Below are positions 6,078-13,874 of a stretch of DNA of 55,052 bases, one piece after another. The translations under genes were made by a program, and so were the position numbers. The stretch's first letter is position 1, and each line of letters starts with the position of its first letter. Under the pieces are notes generated by a model. The model did no database searches. It was given only the letters and a program-made list of their open reading frames with translations, and was not told the DNA's origin. The stretch comes from Lachnospiraceae bacterium (GTDB lineage: Bacteria > Bacillota > Clostridia > Lachnospirales > Lachnospiraceae): assembly GCA_900769115.1 (NCBI GenBank), contig CAAGFJ010000004.1:1-55052 (forward strand). The letters run 5' to 3'.

Positions 6078-6344
6078 TTAAAATAGAATTTGTAATAGAT
6101 CATAAGCACCTTTACCCGCAAATATAATAAGTGCAATATATATTATGATTTTAACAGCAAAAACAATAATATAGAATCCGGTATTATCTTTTATGGATTC
6201 AAGTTTTTGGATTGAAGTATCATTTTGTGTTTTCAAGTCTATTATATTAGAGTTTAATGATTTGACTTCCTGGGTAAGATCTCTGATAGCATTTATTATT
6301 TCCTTATTAGCTTGTTCCTGTGTAAGCTCGTTGTTTTCATCCAT
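6078..6344 (-). CDS. Coiled-coil/membrane accessory protein (moron candidate)
   Basis: 88 residues read against all other phage genes. The first 55 residues are charged and heptad-like (NAIRDLTQEVKSLNSNI), the last 30 form a hydrophobic helix or hairpin (FYIIVFAVKIIIYIALIIFAG). GGAGGG stands before the ATG. Separate orientation with its own terminator at the phage edge is typical of lysogenic accessory genes. A role in superinfection exclusion or host envelope change is possible; holin-like lysis is less likely for an extruded phage. No homologue recognised. Confidence 0.6.
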   Translation of the reverse strand: MDENNELTQEQANKEIINAIRDLTQEVKSLNSNIIDLKTQNDTSIQKLESIKDNTGFYIIVFAVKIIIYIALIIFAGKGAYDLLQILF

Positions 6345-6420
6345 TGTATAAATCCCTCCTCAAATTGGATTGCTGACATACAGTATATCATACTTGCTAG
6401 GCGCACGGGTAGTGCGTTTG
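6345..6420. promoter_or_regulatory. Right-end phage intergenic region with hairpin
   Basis: Holds the upstream region of the minus-strand accessory gene, including TATACT on that strand and two CATAC direct repeats (about 6377-6393), then a CGCAC/GTGCG hairpin (6402-6416) right at the repeat edge. The hairpin may belong to the recombination site or be an origin-type element. Confidence 0.35.
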
Positions 6421-6504
6421 GAAAATTTTTATAAAAAAAAGTTGACAGTAAAAATTGCCTATGGTATATTATGGGAAAGGTTACAAAACTCTTCGCAAAA
6501 CACA
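6421..6504. repeat. Right flanking direct repeat (attR candidate)
   Basis: Identical to bases 1-84. Its right edge lies 53 bp before the start codon of the xerS-like recombinase gene, so this copy supplies that gene's promoter. Target next to the recombinase gene matches the known streptococcal arrangement, where the dif site lies beside xerS. The exact crossover inside the repeat cannot be fixed from one integrated copy. Confidence 0.9.
6442..6470 (+). promoter_or_regulatory. Sigma-A-type promoter of the xerS-like gene
   Basis: TTGACA at 6442-6447 and TATATT at 6465-6470 with a 17-base spacer, about 85 bp before the xerS-like start codon. It lies wholly within the right repeat, so it is kept whether the prophage is present or excised. 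Confidence 0.8.
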
Positions 6505-6556
6505 GGTTTAACGAAAATATATGCATTTTTGTATAACAGAAAGGACGTGTTATTAT

Positions 6557-7630
6557 ATGGCAACAGATAAAACATATCATCAAGAGGAAGCTATTCATAA
6601 TGTTCTTTTGATGCGTGATGTATTAAGCGGGTTACCAAAGTATGTGTCTACCTACTTCCGGGCAATTGAATATTCAAAGGCTCCACGTACCCGTTTAGGA
6701 TATGCCCGGGATTTAAAGACCTTTTTTGAATTCCTGGTTACTTCTAATCCGGCTCTTAAGAATATGGAGCCTAAGGATGTCCCATTGTCTGTTATTGATC
6801 AGATTCAATCTGAGGACATTGAGGAATACATGGACTATCTGAAGGTATATACGAAGGACGGACACCAATATACCAATAACGAACGTGCTTTGAAGCGCAA
6901 ATTAACTGCTTTACGGATGTTCTTTGCGTATCTATATAAGAATGGTCATATTCATGCCAATCCTGCCTTATTGGTAGATATGCCTAAGATCCATGATAAG
7001 GCGATTGTTCGTATGGAAGCCAATGAGGTTGCCCAATTCCTTGACAATGTAGAATATGGTAACAAATTATCGGATCATCAGATGGCTTATCATGAGAAAA
7101 ACAAGAAACGAGATTTGGCATTGCTAACATTAATGCTCGGAACCGGTATTCGTGTATCGGAATGTGTTGGCTTGGATATTCAGGATGTGGATTTTGATTA
7201 TGACCGGATTAAGGTGGTTCGAAAAGGCGGGTATGAATCTTACGTCTATTTTGGTCAGGAGGCAAGGGAAGCTTTACTTGATTATATGGAGGAACGCAAG
7301 GATGTTGTTGCAAAGGAAGGCAATGAACATGCATTATTCTTAAGTTCACAAAGAAAGCGGATCTCTGTCCGCAGCGTGGAGAATATGGTTAAGAAATATG
7401 CATCCATTACGACACCAACCAAGAAGATTACTCCACACAAATTGCGAAGTACATATGGTACATCTTTGTATCAGCAGACATCGGACATTTACCTTGTTGC
7501 TGATGTATTAGGACACAAAGATGTCAATACTACCAAGAAACATTATGCTGATATCGATGACTGGCAGCGAATGAAGGCAAAAGATGCTGTAACATTAAGA
7601 GAAACCTCTATTCCACCAAAAGACAAATAA
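6557..7630 (+). CDS. xerS: XerS-like tyrosine recombinase
   Basis: 357 residues from the ATG at 6557 (AAAGGACG upstream). The catalytic set of tyrosine recombinases is complete: R199 (GTGIRVSE), K223 (VRKGG), H294 and R297 (TPHKLRSTYG), H320 (VLGHKDVNTT) and nucleophile Y330. Length above 350 and the segment EKNKKRDLALLTLMLGTGIR match streptococcal XerS rather than XerC/D of about 300 residues. XerS alone resolves chromosome dimers at a dif site beside its own gene. It lies outside the repeats, so it is best read as the host gene that the phage exploits. Its promoter is inside the right repeat. Confidence 0.85.
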   Translation: MATDKTYHQEEAIHNVLLMRDVLSGLPKYVSTYFRAIEYSKAPRTRLGYARDLKTFFEFLVTSNPALKNMEPKDVPLSVIDQIQSEDIEEYMDYLKVYTKDGHQYTNNERALKRKLTALRMFFAYLYKNGHIHANPALLVDMPKIHDKAIVRMEANEVAQFLDNVEYGNKLSDHQMAYHEKNKKRDLALLTLMLGTGIRVSECVGLDIQDVDFDYDRIKVVRKGGYESYVYFGQEAREALLDYMEERKDVVAKEGNEHALFLSSQRKRISVRSVENMVKKYASITTPTKKITPHKLRSTYGTSLYQQTSDIYLVADVLGHKDVNTTKKHYADIDDWQRMKAKDAVTLRETSIPPKDK

Positions 7631-7649
7631 TCATTAGTACCTATAACAA

Positions 7650-7687
7650 ACAACAGACATTCTTTCTGTCTCAGAAATGTCTGTTGT
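7650..7687. terminator. Bidirectional terminator after xerS
   Basis: ACAACAGACATT (7650-7661) pairs perfectly with AATGTCTGTTGT (7676-7687). It lies between the convergent xerS-like gene and pseudouridine synthase gene. Confidence 0.8.
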
Positions 7688-7708
7688 GTTATTTATCTAT
7701 ATTAATAC

Positions 7709-8623
7709 CTACATATTTCTTAGTTTCGCAAGTAAATTTATAAAATAATCTGGTAATTCAGAATCAAATTCAACATATTCATTGGTATCCGGATGGATGA
7801 ATCCTAAGGTTTTAGCGTGTAAGGTCTGGCCTTCTAATCCTTTGATCTTTGAATTCTTTGGTCCGTATACATCATCCCCTAATAACGGATGTCCAATTGA
7901 TGACATATGTACACGGATCTGATGTGTACGTCCGGTTTCTAAGGTACATTCAATATAGGAATAAGAGTCAAATTGTTCTATTACACGATAATGTGTGATT
8001 GCCTCTCTCCCATTTTTATGATTAATTGCCATTTTCTTACGATCTATTGGGTGCCGCCCGATCGGAGCATTAACTGTACCAGTCATTTCTTTGAATGTAC
8101 CGTAACAGATAGCATGGTATTTTCTGGTAATAGAATGTTCTTTTAATTGTTCGGCAAGTAATTTATGTGCGTGGTCATTCTTACAGATTACCAGAATACC
8201 AGTTGTGTTTTGGTCAATGCGATGTACGATTCCTGGCCGTATCACACCATTGATGGAGGATAGCGAATCTTTACAATGATATAATAAGGCATTTACCAGA
8301 GTGCCGGATTCATGACCAGGGGCCGGATGAACTACCATATGTTTGGGCTTGTTTATAATTATGATAGAATTATCCTCATAGACAATATCCAAAGGGATAT
8401 CTTCCGGAATCACATCTAATTCCTTAGGCTCTTCTGTCTCAATATGAATCTGATCTCCTGGCTTACATTTATAATTGGATTTACATTTGTTTCCATTAAC
8501 CAGTACATGTTGTTTCTGAACCAGTTGTTGAATATAGGAACGTGATAATTCCGGTATCTGGTTATTGATATATTTATCAATTCGTTCGGATGTAATTGCC
8601 GGATATTCCAAAATATATTCCAT
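7709..8623 (-). CDS. RluD-family 23S rRNA pseudouridine synthase
   Basis: 304 residues. An S4 RNA-binding domain (about 12-65) is followed by the pseudouridine synthase fold with the catalytic motif HRIDQNTTG, D137 being the nucleophile. Known family members convert uridines of 23S rRNA helix 69 or nearby sites to pseudouridine. The gene lies downstream of lspA, as ylyB does in Bacillus subtilis, but a terminator-like hairpin separates them. GGAAGGGAGC precedes the ATG. Confidence 0.9.
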   Translation of the reverse strand: MEYILEYPAITSERIDKYINNQIPELSRSYIQQLVQKQHVLVNGNKCKSNYKCKPGDQIHIETEEPKELDVIPEDIPLDIVYEDNSIIIINKPKHMVVHPAPGHESGTLVNALLYHCKDSLSSINGVIRPGIVHRIDQNTTGILVICKNDHAHKLLAEQLKEHSITRKYHAICYGTFKEMTGTVNAPIGRHPIDRKKMAINHKNGREAITHYRVIEQFDSYSYIECTLETGRTHQIRVHMSSIGHPLLGDDVYGPKNSKIKGLEGQTLHAKTLGFIHPDTNEYVEFDSELPDYFINLLAKLRNM

Positions 8624-8653
8624 ATATACAAGCTCCCTTCCACGTCTAATCTA

Positions 8654-8686
8654 TAAAAATATGGATATCCGAAAGATATCCATATT
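8654..8686 (-). terminator. Terminator between lspA and pseudouridine synthase
   Basis: AATATGGATATC (8658-8669) and GATATCCATATT (8675-8686) form a 12-bp stem with a five-base loop. On the minus strand it is followed by a short T run, so it should end or attenuate transcription coming from lspA. Confidence 0.75.
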
Positions 8687-8709
8687 GACAAAACTAATAT
8701 AATTACTAA

Positions 8710-9282
8710 TTACGCATTGTTTTGGTCAGAATTCCTGTGATTCTTGCAGAAAGAAAATAATGTCTCGAAGTCATCTTCTTTATATTTAAATAGAATCAAC
8801 AGTAAAAGTATAATAAATCCAACCGTAACATAACAATCAGCGATATTAAATACCGGAAAATCAATCAATTTAAAGTAAAAGAAATCAATCACATACTGAA
8901 AACGAATCCTGTCGATAAAATTACCAATAGCACCTGAAAGAATCAATATTAATACGATTCTCAAATCAGTATAACGATTCATCCTAAGGCATCGTAAATA
9001 TAGGCCAACACCTAAGATAAGAACAATGAGCGTACAGATATAAAATAATATCTGCTTATTCTGAAACATGCCCCAGGCTGCACCTGCATTACGGATGTAA
9101 TGAATCTCAAAAATATTGGGAATTACTGCAATAGAATCATATAAATTCATATGCTTATCAATATAATATTTACTTATCTGATCAAGACCAATCAATACAA
9201 AAAACGAAAGAATTGCAGACAATAATTTGCCTGCAATCTTTGAATGATCAAGTTGGTCTGCTGTCTTGCTGTTTCTATTCAT
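8710..9282 (-). CDS. lspA: Lipoprotein signal peptidase II
   Basis: 190 residues with four membrane helices. The aspartyl-protease residues are D124 in GNFIDR and D149 in FNIADC, both in their conserved contexts, and RNAGAAWGMF is the usual conserved loop. The enzyme removes signal peptides of diacylglyceryl-modified prolipoproteins in the plasma membrane. It is slightly long because of an N-terminal cytoplasmic extension of about 17 residues. It follows the DivIVA-family gene by 11 bases, in one operon. Confidence 0.95.
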   Translation of the reverse strand: MNRNSKTADQLDHSKIAGKLLSAILSFFVLIGLDQISKYYIDKHMNLYDSIAVIPNIFEIHYIRNAGAAWGMFQNKQILFYICTLIVLILGVGLYLRCLRMNRYTDLRIVLILILSGAIGNFIDRIRFQYVIDFFYFKLIDFPVFNIADCYVTVGFIILLLLILFKYKEDDFETLFSFCKNHRNSDQNNA

Positions 9283-9293
9283 AGCACTCCAAT

Positions 9294-11024
9294 CTAGAGG
9301 AAGTTAAATCCTTCATCTGTGTCATCATCATTACCAAGTAATGTAGATTCATTCAGCTTATCTTCTACATCACCCATCAATACATCTTCATCCGATGAGG
9401 TTGTTGTAGATTCTCCAAATGGATCAATATTCAAACCGCCTCCAGCTAGAGATTCTGAGGCTGTGTTAAAAGAATTATCTCCAACACCTGTAAATGCACC
9501 AGCAGCTTCAGTAAAACCATTACCTGTACCTAAGATAGTTGGAATCTCTTCGTCCTGTTCATTTCCTACAACAAAATCAAATCCATCATCATAATTATCT
9601 TCGGAATCTAACATATTCGATTCATTGACTTTATCTTCTACTTCACCAGAATAAGTCTCATCTTCTTCCTCTTGTGAGAAAACATCAGAAGGAGTTGTTG
9701 AAAATGGATCGTTTGAGAAAGCATTCGCAGAATTGGAATCTTCTTCTACAAAATCAAATCCTGTATTGTAATTATCCTCGGAATCTAACATAGTAGATTC
9801 ATCTATCTTATCTTCCACTTCACCAGAGATTGGTTGATCGGATACAAAAGTATTAGAAGTATCCTCATCGTCTATAAAATCAAATCCTGTATTGTAGTTA
9901 TCTTCCGAATCCAGCATATTCGATTCATTGACCTTATCTTCCACTTCACCACTAACAGTAGGTTCTGGCACTGGTTGTTGAGTCTGTCTTGTCTGTTGTG
10001 TAGATACAGGCTCTGGTGCAGGCTTGGAAGAGGTATGTACAGATGCTGCCGTTGGTGCTGGCTGTGGAGTAACCGGAGTCGGTGCCACATGTGGATTTGC
10101 CTGCGGAGTAACCGGGGTTGGTTCTGGTGCCGCAGCCTGCGGTGCAGGAGTTGGACGATTCGGTGTCTCTGTCTTCACTGAATGAACCGGTGTCTCATGA
10201 ACCGGTGCCTTTGTCTGCTGTACTGGTGTCCGCTTCACACGACGTGCCTCCGGACTTTCCTGTTTCATATTAAGAGATGATTTGCCACTGTCCGATCTGC
10301 CAGATGTTTTCTTTTTAGAAGAACTACCAGTATATGTACCACCTGTCTGACGGCTAAAGCGGCCGCCTCCGTTTGCTGCATCTGCAAATGGATCCATATT
10401 AAGACTACCTCGATCAAATGCTGGATCCTGATTCGTACGCTCAAAACTGCTGTTGCCGCTTCCGACGTAACCGCCACCAAGGCCGCCGCCTAAACCACCT
10501 TCAGATCCGAGACCAGTACCGGAAAAATTACCAAAACCAGAGTCATGTGAAGAGACCGGTTGGAAATCAGCACCAAGATCAATGTCAATCATCTCGCCGT
10601 CCAACATCTTCAATTGAGATTCTAAAACATTCGTAAATTGTTCTTTGAACTTCTTCTGTTGCTGCTGTAACCGGAAAATCTCATTCTTAGTGTCTGATAG
10701 TTCCTGCTTGGCATCTTCTAAAATACTTTCTGCTTTCTTTTCTGCTTCGGTTGTCAGTAATCTGGCCTTATCATTCGCTGCATTAATGGTCTCTTCTGCA
10801 GTCTTTTCAGAAAGTGTCAATGCCTTCTGCATAGAATCTTCTACAGACTTATAGTGCTGAAGGCTTTCATTCAAGGTTGCTACCTTATCCGTTAATTCTA
10901 CATTAGAACGATATAATTGTTCATAATCAGAGGAAAGCTCATGCATAAATGCTTCGACATCTTTCTTATCGAAACCAATACCGCCTTTAAATACTTTGTT
11001 CTGTAAATCTACTGGTGTTAACAT
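9294..11024 (-). CDS. divIVA: DivIVA-family protein with acidic C-terminal repeats
   Basis: 576 residues, over twice the usual length. The N-terminus is a clear DivIVA domain (MLTPVDLQNKVFKGG, then KKDVEAFMHEL) followed by a coiled coil to about residue 145. Next come a Gly-rich stretch (about 160-225), a Pro/Thr/Gln-rich disordered part (about 255-355) and four copies of an acidic motif close to SGEVEDKVNESNMLDSED (358-384, 400-426, 459-485, 550-576), the last at the very C-terminus. DivIVA senses negative membrane curvature at poles and septa and recruits partners. The gene sits between sepF and lspA. The repeats probably act as docking peptides (inference). Confidence 0.85.
   Translation of the reverse strand: MLTPVDLQNKVFKGGIGFDKKDVEAFMHELSSDYEQLYRSNVELTDKVATLNESLQHYKSVEDSMQKALTLSEKTAEETINAANDKARLLTTEAEKKAESILEDAKQELSDTKNEIFRLQQQQKKFKEQFTNVLESQLKMLDGEMIDIDLGADFQPVSSHDSGFGNFSGTGLGSEGGLGGGLGGGYVGSGNSSFERTNQDPAFDRGSLNMDPFADAANGGGRFSRQTGGTYTGSSSKKKTSGRSDSGKSSLNMKQESPEARRVKRTPVQQTKAPVHETPVHSVKTETPNRPTPAPQAAAPEPTPVTPQANPHVAPTPVTPQPAPTAASVHTSSKPAPEPVSTQQTRQTQQPVPEPTVSGEVEDKVNESNMLDSEDNYNTGFDFIDDEDTSNTFVSDQPISGEVEDKIDESTMLDSEDNYNTGFDFVEEDSNSANAFSNDPFSTTPSDVFSQEEEDETYSGEVEDKVNESNMLDSEDNYDDGFDFVVGNEQDEEIPTILGTGNGFTEAAGAFTGVGDNSFNTASESLAGGGLNIDPFGESTTTSSDEDVLMGDVEDKLNESTLLGNDDDTDEGFNFL
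9297..9953 (-). repeat. Four coding copies of a 27-residue acidic motif
   Basis: Copies at 9873-9953, 9747-9827, 9570-9650 and 9297-9377 encode the pattern G-[ED]-V-E-D-K-x-[ND]-E-S-[NT]-[ML]-L followed by D/E residues and GF[DN]F. The first three are nearly identical; the last ends the protein. A related motif ends SepF. Confidence 0.85.
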
Positions 11025-11062
11025 CCTAATCTCCTCCTACCCATATACATTATCCCATTACA

Positions 11063-11620
11063 TTAAAACGAAGTTAACTCCGGAGAAAGGGTTGATTCAT
11101 TCAGAATCTCATCTCTTAAGTCACCACTTACATCAACATTCATTGGTGCAGCAATGAAAATATTAGAAGAAATTGCCTGTAATGAACCATCTAATGCATA
11201 GCATGCACCACCAATAAAATCAATGATGCGTTGTGCTGCGTGAACTTCAATACCTTCCATATTGATGACGATCATTTTACCCTCTTTTAAATAATCTGTT
11301 ACTTTCTGCGCTTCGTTAAATTCCTGTGGTTTAATTACAAACACTTGACTACTACTCCTATTATTGTTGCGGCTGTTGATAGATACTAATTTGCTCGGAC
11401 TGGATGCTTTCTTTGGCTTTGCCTTCTTCGGTGCATAGTCGTCTTCAAATTCATCATCATAATATGTCTTAGATGGCTTTTCTTTTACTCTTTTCTTTGG
11501 TGGTTCATAGTATTCATCATCATCAAAATCTTCATCAAATAAACCATCATCATCGAAATCTTCTTCGTCATCAGAGAGTTTTAGAAAATCCATAAATTTG
11601 CTCATTCCGCTTTTTGCCAT
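11063..11620 (-). CDS. sepF: Cell division protein SepF
   Basis: 185 residues from the ATG at 11620, chosen because AAAGGAG has correct spacing for it and not for the ATG six bases earlier. A membrane-targeting start (MAKSGMSKFMDFLKL), an acidic/basic disordered linker, then the SepF domain (about 90-170) with PQEFNEAQKVTDYL and DFIGGACYALDGS. SepF bundles FtsZ filaments and tethers them to the membrane. The C-terminus SGDLRDEILNESTLSPE resembles the repeat motif of the DivIVA-family protein downstream. Confidence 0.92.
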   Translation of the reverse strand: MAKSGMSKFMDFLKLSDDEEDFDDDGLFDEDFDDDEYYEPPKKRVKEKPSKTYYDDEFEDDYAPKKAKPKKASSPSKLVSINSRNNNRSSSQVFVIKPQEFNEAQKVTDYLKEGKMIVINMEGIEVHAAQRIIDFIGGACYALDGSLQAISSNIFIAAPMNVDVSGDLRDEILNESTLSPELTSF

Positions 11621-11632
11621 GATCATTCTCCT

Positions 11633-12325
11633 TTAAATGTTATAGTTACGGGCACCAAAAATTGCAGTTCCTACCCGTACCATAGTTGCACCTTCTTCAA
11701 TTGCAACTTTATAGTCATTGGTCATGCCCATTGACAGGACATTCATATCAATATTATCAATGTTTTTAGATGCTATGTCAAGTGATAATTGCTTTAATGT
11801 TCGGAAATACCTGCGGTTTTCCTCTGGATCTTCGACAAAAGGTGCAATCGTCATCAATCCATTGACATGAATATTCGGATACGCTGCAATCTCTTCGACA
11901 AATGGAAAAACTTCTTCTGTATGAAGACCAAATTTGCTATCCTCTTCTGCTACATTTACCTCTATCAGAATCTGTGCAATAACCCCTTTTTTGGCAGCTT
12001 CCTTCTGTATGGTCTGGGCTAATTTGACAGAATCGACAGAATGGATCAGACATGCTTTATCTACGATATATTTTACTTTGTTAGTCTGCAAATGTCCGAT
12101 CAGATGAAACTTAACAGGTGTGGATACATTCTCATATTTGTCACATAGTTCCTGCACCTTATTCTCACCAAAATCTTCTACACCAATCGTAATCAGTTCT
12201 TCAATATCCTCTAACGGTTTGGTTTTACTGACTGCAATTAACGTAACATCCTCCGGGTTACGGCCGCAGTTTCTGGCAGTTTCTTCCACCTGTTGTTTGA
12301 TATACGTGTAGTTCTCTTTTACCAA
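11633..12325 (-). CDS. ylmE: YggS/YlmE-family PLP homeostasis protein
   Basis: 230 residues. The lysine binding pyridoxal phosphate is K34 in LIAVSKTKP; GENKVQEL and the later SMGMTNDYKVAIEEG and RVGTAIFG are family signatures. PLPBP proteins have no known catalytic activity and buffer PLP in the cytoplasm. The start is a TTG preceded by AGAGGTG. Next to sepF as in many Firmicutes. Confidence 0.92.
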   Translation of the reverse strand: MVKENYTYIKQQVEETARNCGRNPEDVTLIAVSKTKPLEDIEELITIGVEDFGENKVQELCDKYENVSTPVKFHLIGHLQTNKVKYIVDKACLIHSVDSVKLAQTIQKEAAKKGVIAQILIEVNVAEEDSKFGLHTEEVFPFVEEIAAYPNIHVNGLMTIAPFVEDPEENRRYFRTLKQLSLDIASKNIDNIDMNVLSMGMTNDYKVAIEEGATMVRVGTAIFGARNYNI

Positions 12326-12339
12326 AATGAAACACCTCT

Positions 12340-13734
12340 TTATTTAATTATTTGATTCTCTTTTACTAATGATTGATCAAGTATGATTCGATCATACCAG
12401 GCAATGCTATAAGATACCTCAGGTCTTACGATTGTATATTCATCATCCTGATATAGAATATCAATATACCGGAATGTTGCAATACCTTGATTCACACAAA
12501 ATACACCTTGTAATTCGGTTTTCTCTGCAGTACTTAATGCAATCGTGTCATTGGACGATGGATTGACCAAAACATCATTCGCCGTAAAATCATTTGGATC
12601 AACATAACAGTATTCTTCATCTGTCTTGTAGATATCTGGAGAAATCTGCTTAATTGTGACCTCTCCCTTATCATCTAATGCCTTGATATTCAGCAATGTA
12701 TTGCTGGTTGAATCAGAACCCTGGGATAAATAATCAATCGGTATCTTATATACGGACTTCTTTGTAATGGATGTATTCGGTATCTTGAGTCCATTATTCT
12801 GATCCATAATGATTACAACATCAATAAAACGATCATTGATATAATTGACCATCTGTTGATTCAGAGAAATGATAATATAATTCTTATTATCCTTCTTTGT
12901 CAATTCAAATGCACATCGGATGTTCTTTGAACTATTATGAATATTAATAGTAACTGTGTCCTGATCTTTCAGTTCCTCTACTTGTTTGTCTGATAATTCT
13001 GCAACCAGACTCCAGTTTTCAGATGTAACCAGCTTATACACCGGGTCACCAGAATTAATAATCTCCCCAGTCTTAAGGGTAGTCTTTTTATACTTAGACT
13101 TATCGATATCAGATGCCTTGAAATTATGTACATCAAAATTCTCATAGCCATCCTGATAATAAGTGATGATACCAGAATCCGTTGTTGTCACTTTCTTATA
13201 TGTAGATATATCCGTGGAAGAATCACCAAGAGATGTAAGCTGTTCGATCATCGCTTCGTTGGTCAGTTCTAATACTGCATTCTCAATATCATACCGGAAA
13301 TTATATACATCAGAAAATGATGCGTACTGAAAGTAATTCTCAAAATTCGATATCCGGGTGCGAACCTCGTTCAAGCCATCATCTGTTAATGCTAAAGCAT
13401 CTGCATTCGAATCTTTGATCTTAGCATATATACTTCCTGTCTCATCAATGGTGTAGACCGTTTTATTCTTGCCAATCTTCTCACCGTCTCTCACATAATA
13501 GCTTACATATCCGGAGCTGGTTGCATTGATTAATTCCTCTTCCCTGACGATCAATGCTGTTACATTCATATTCGTATCAATATAACTGTTCTGCACCTCA
13601 TAGATAGAAAGGGATTCCTTCTGCATAGAAATAATAATTCGGATTACAATATATAGAAAAATGATGGCAAATATAATTGTTCCAATATTAACACGAAATT
13701 CATTGGATGATTTCTGCGATCGATAGCCACTCAA
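12340..13734 (-). CDS. HlyD-like membrane adaptor protein
   Basis: 464 residues from a TTG at 13734; GGAGGTG six bases before it supports this over the upstream ATG, which overlaps that site. One membrane helix near residues 17-37, then an extracellular region with lipoyl/barrel-sandwich-like strands (SGYVSYYVRDGEKIGKNKTV near the start, DSGIITYYQDGYE further on), as in periplasmic adaptor subunits. No transporter gene is adjacent; instead it leads the ylmE-sepF-divIVA operon. This suggests a role at the division site or wall, but that is inference. Confidence 0.75.
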   Translation of the reverse strand: MSGYRSQKSSNEFRVNIGTIIFAIIFLYIVIRIIISMQKESLSIYEVQNSYIDTNMNVTALIVREEELINATSSGYVSYYVRDGEKIGKNKTVYTIDETGSIYAKIKDSNADALALTDDGLNEVRTRISNFENYFQYASFSDVYNFRYDIENAVLELTNEAMIEQLTSLGDSSTDISTYKKVTTTDSGIITYYQDGYENFDVHNFKASDIDKSKYKKTTLKTGEIINSGDPVYKLVTSENWSLVAELSDKQVEELKDQDTVTINIHNSSKNIRCAFELTKKDNKNYIIISLNQQMVNYINDRFIDVVIIMDQNNGLKIPNTSITKKSVYKIPIDYLSQGSDSTSNTLLNIKALDDKGEVTIKQISPDIYKTDEEYCYVDPNDFTANDVLVNPSSNDTIALSTAEKTELQGVFCVNQGIATFRYIDILYQDDEYTIVRPEVSYSIAWYDRIILDQSLVKENQIIK

Positions 13735-13764
13735 AATGAACACCTCCATAAATTACATCTATTT

Positions 13765-13793
13765 ATTGTATCATTTTTTAAAAATATCTACAA
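13765..13793 (-). promoter_or_regulatory. Promoter of the hlyD-like/ylmE/sepF/divIVA/lspA operon
   Basis: On the minus strand TTGTAG and TACAAT are separated by 17 bases, about 30 bp upstream of the first start codon. All five genes behind it are packed tightly in one direction. Confidence 0.65.
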
Positions 13794-13874
13794 TATCTAT
13801 GTATAAATTTTATTTAATAATTCCAAAATAATAGTATTGAAATGTATGAGTTTCATACAGAAAGGAGTTATCTT

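Larger units (their letters stand above)
1..6504 (+). mobile_element. Inovirus (filamentous phage) prophage
   Basis: Seen: two identical direct repeats bound a block of small, AT-rich genes in filamentous-phage order. That order is ssDNA-binding-like gene, 58-aa coat protein, terminator, pIII-like protein, small membrane proteins, Zot-like ATPase, hairpin-rich intergenic region and HUH Rep. One repeat plus the interior is 6420 bp. Known: inovirus genomes are usually 5-10 kb, circular ssDNA, and many integrate at dif-type sites through host Xer recombinases. No integrase, transposase or secretin gene is present. Inferred: this is an apparently intact prophage of a single-membrane host. The left boundary is uncertain because the repeat begins at the first base of the window. 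Confidence 0.9.

Noticed and set aside
1..6504. Conjugative or transposon-like element
   Set aside because: No relaxase of the MOB type, transposase or terminal inverted repeats; gene order is that of filamentous phages.
6557..7630. Recombinase as a phage-encoded integrase
   Set aside because: It lies outside both repeats, has the XerS-type length and a promoter within the repeat, which fits a host gene used by the phage.
8685..8710. TTGACA on the plus strand as a promoter
   Set aside because: It would point into antisense of lspA, with no proper -10 box and no gene downstream.
9834..10181. Plus-strand ORFs across the DivIVA-family gene
   Set aside because: They are antisense to low-complexity Pro/Gly/Ser codons and have no ribosome sites.
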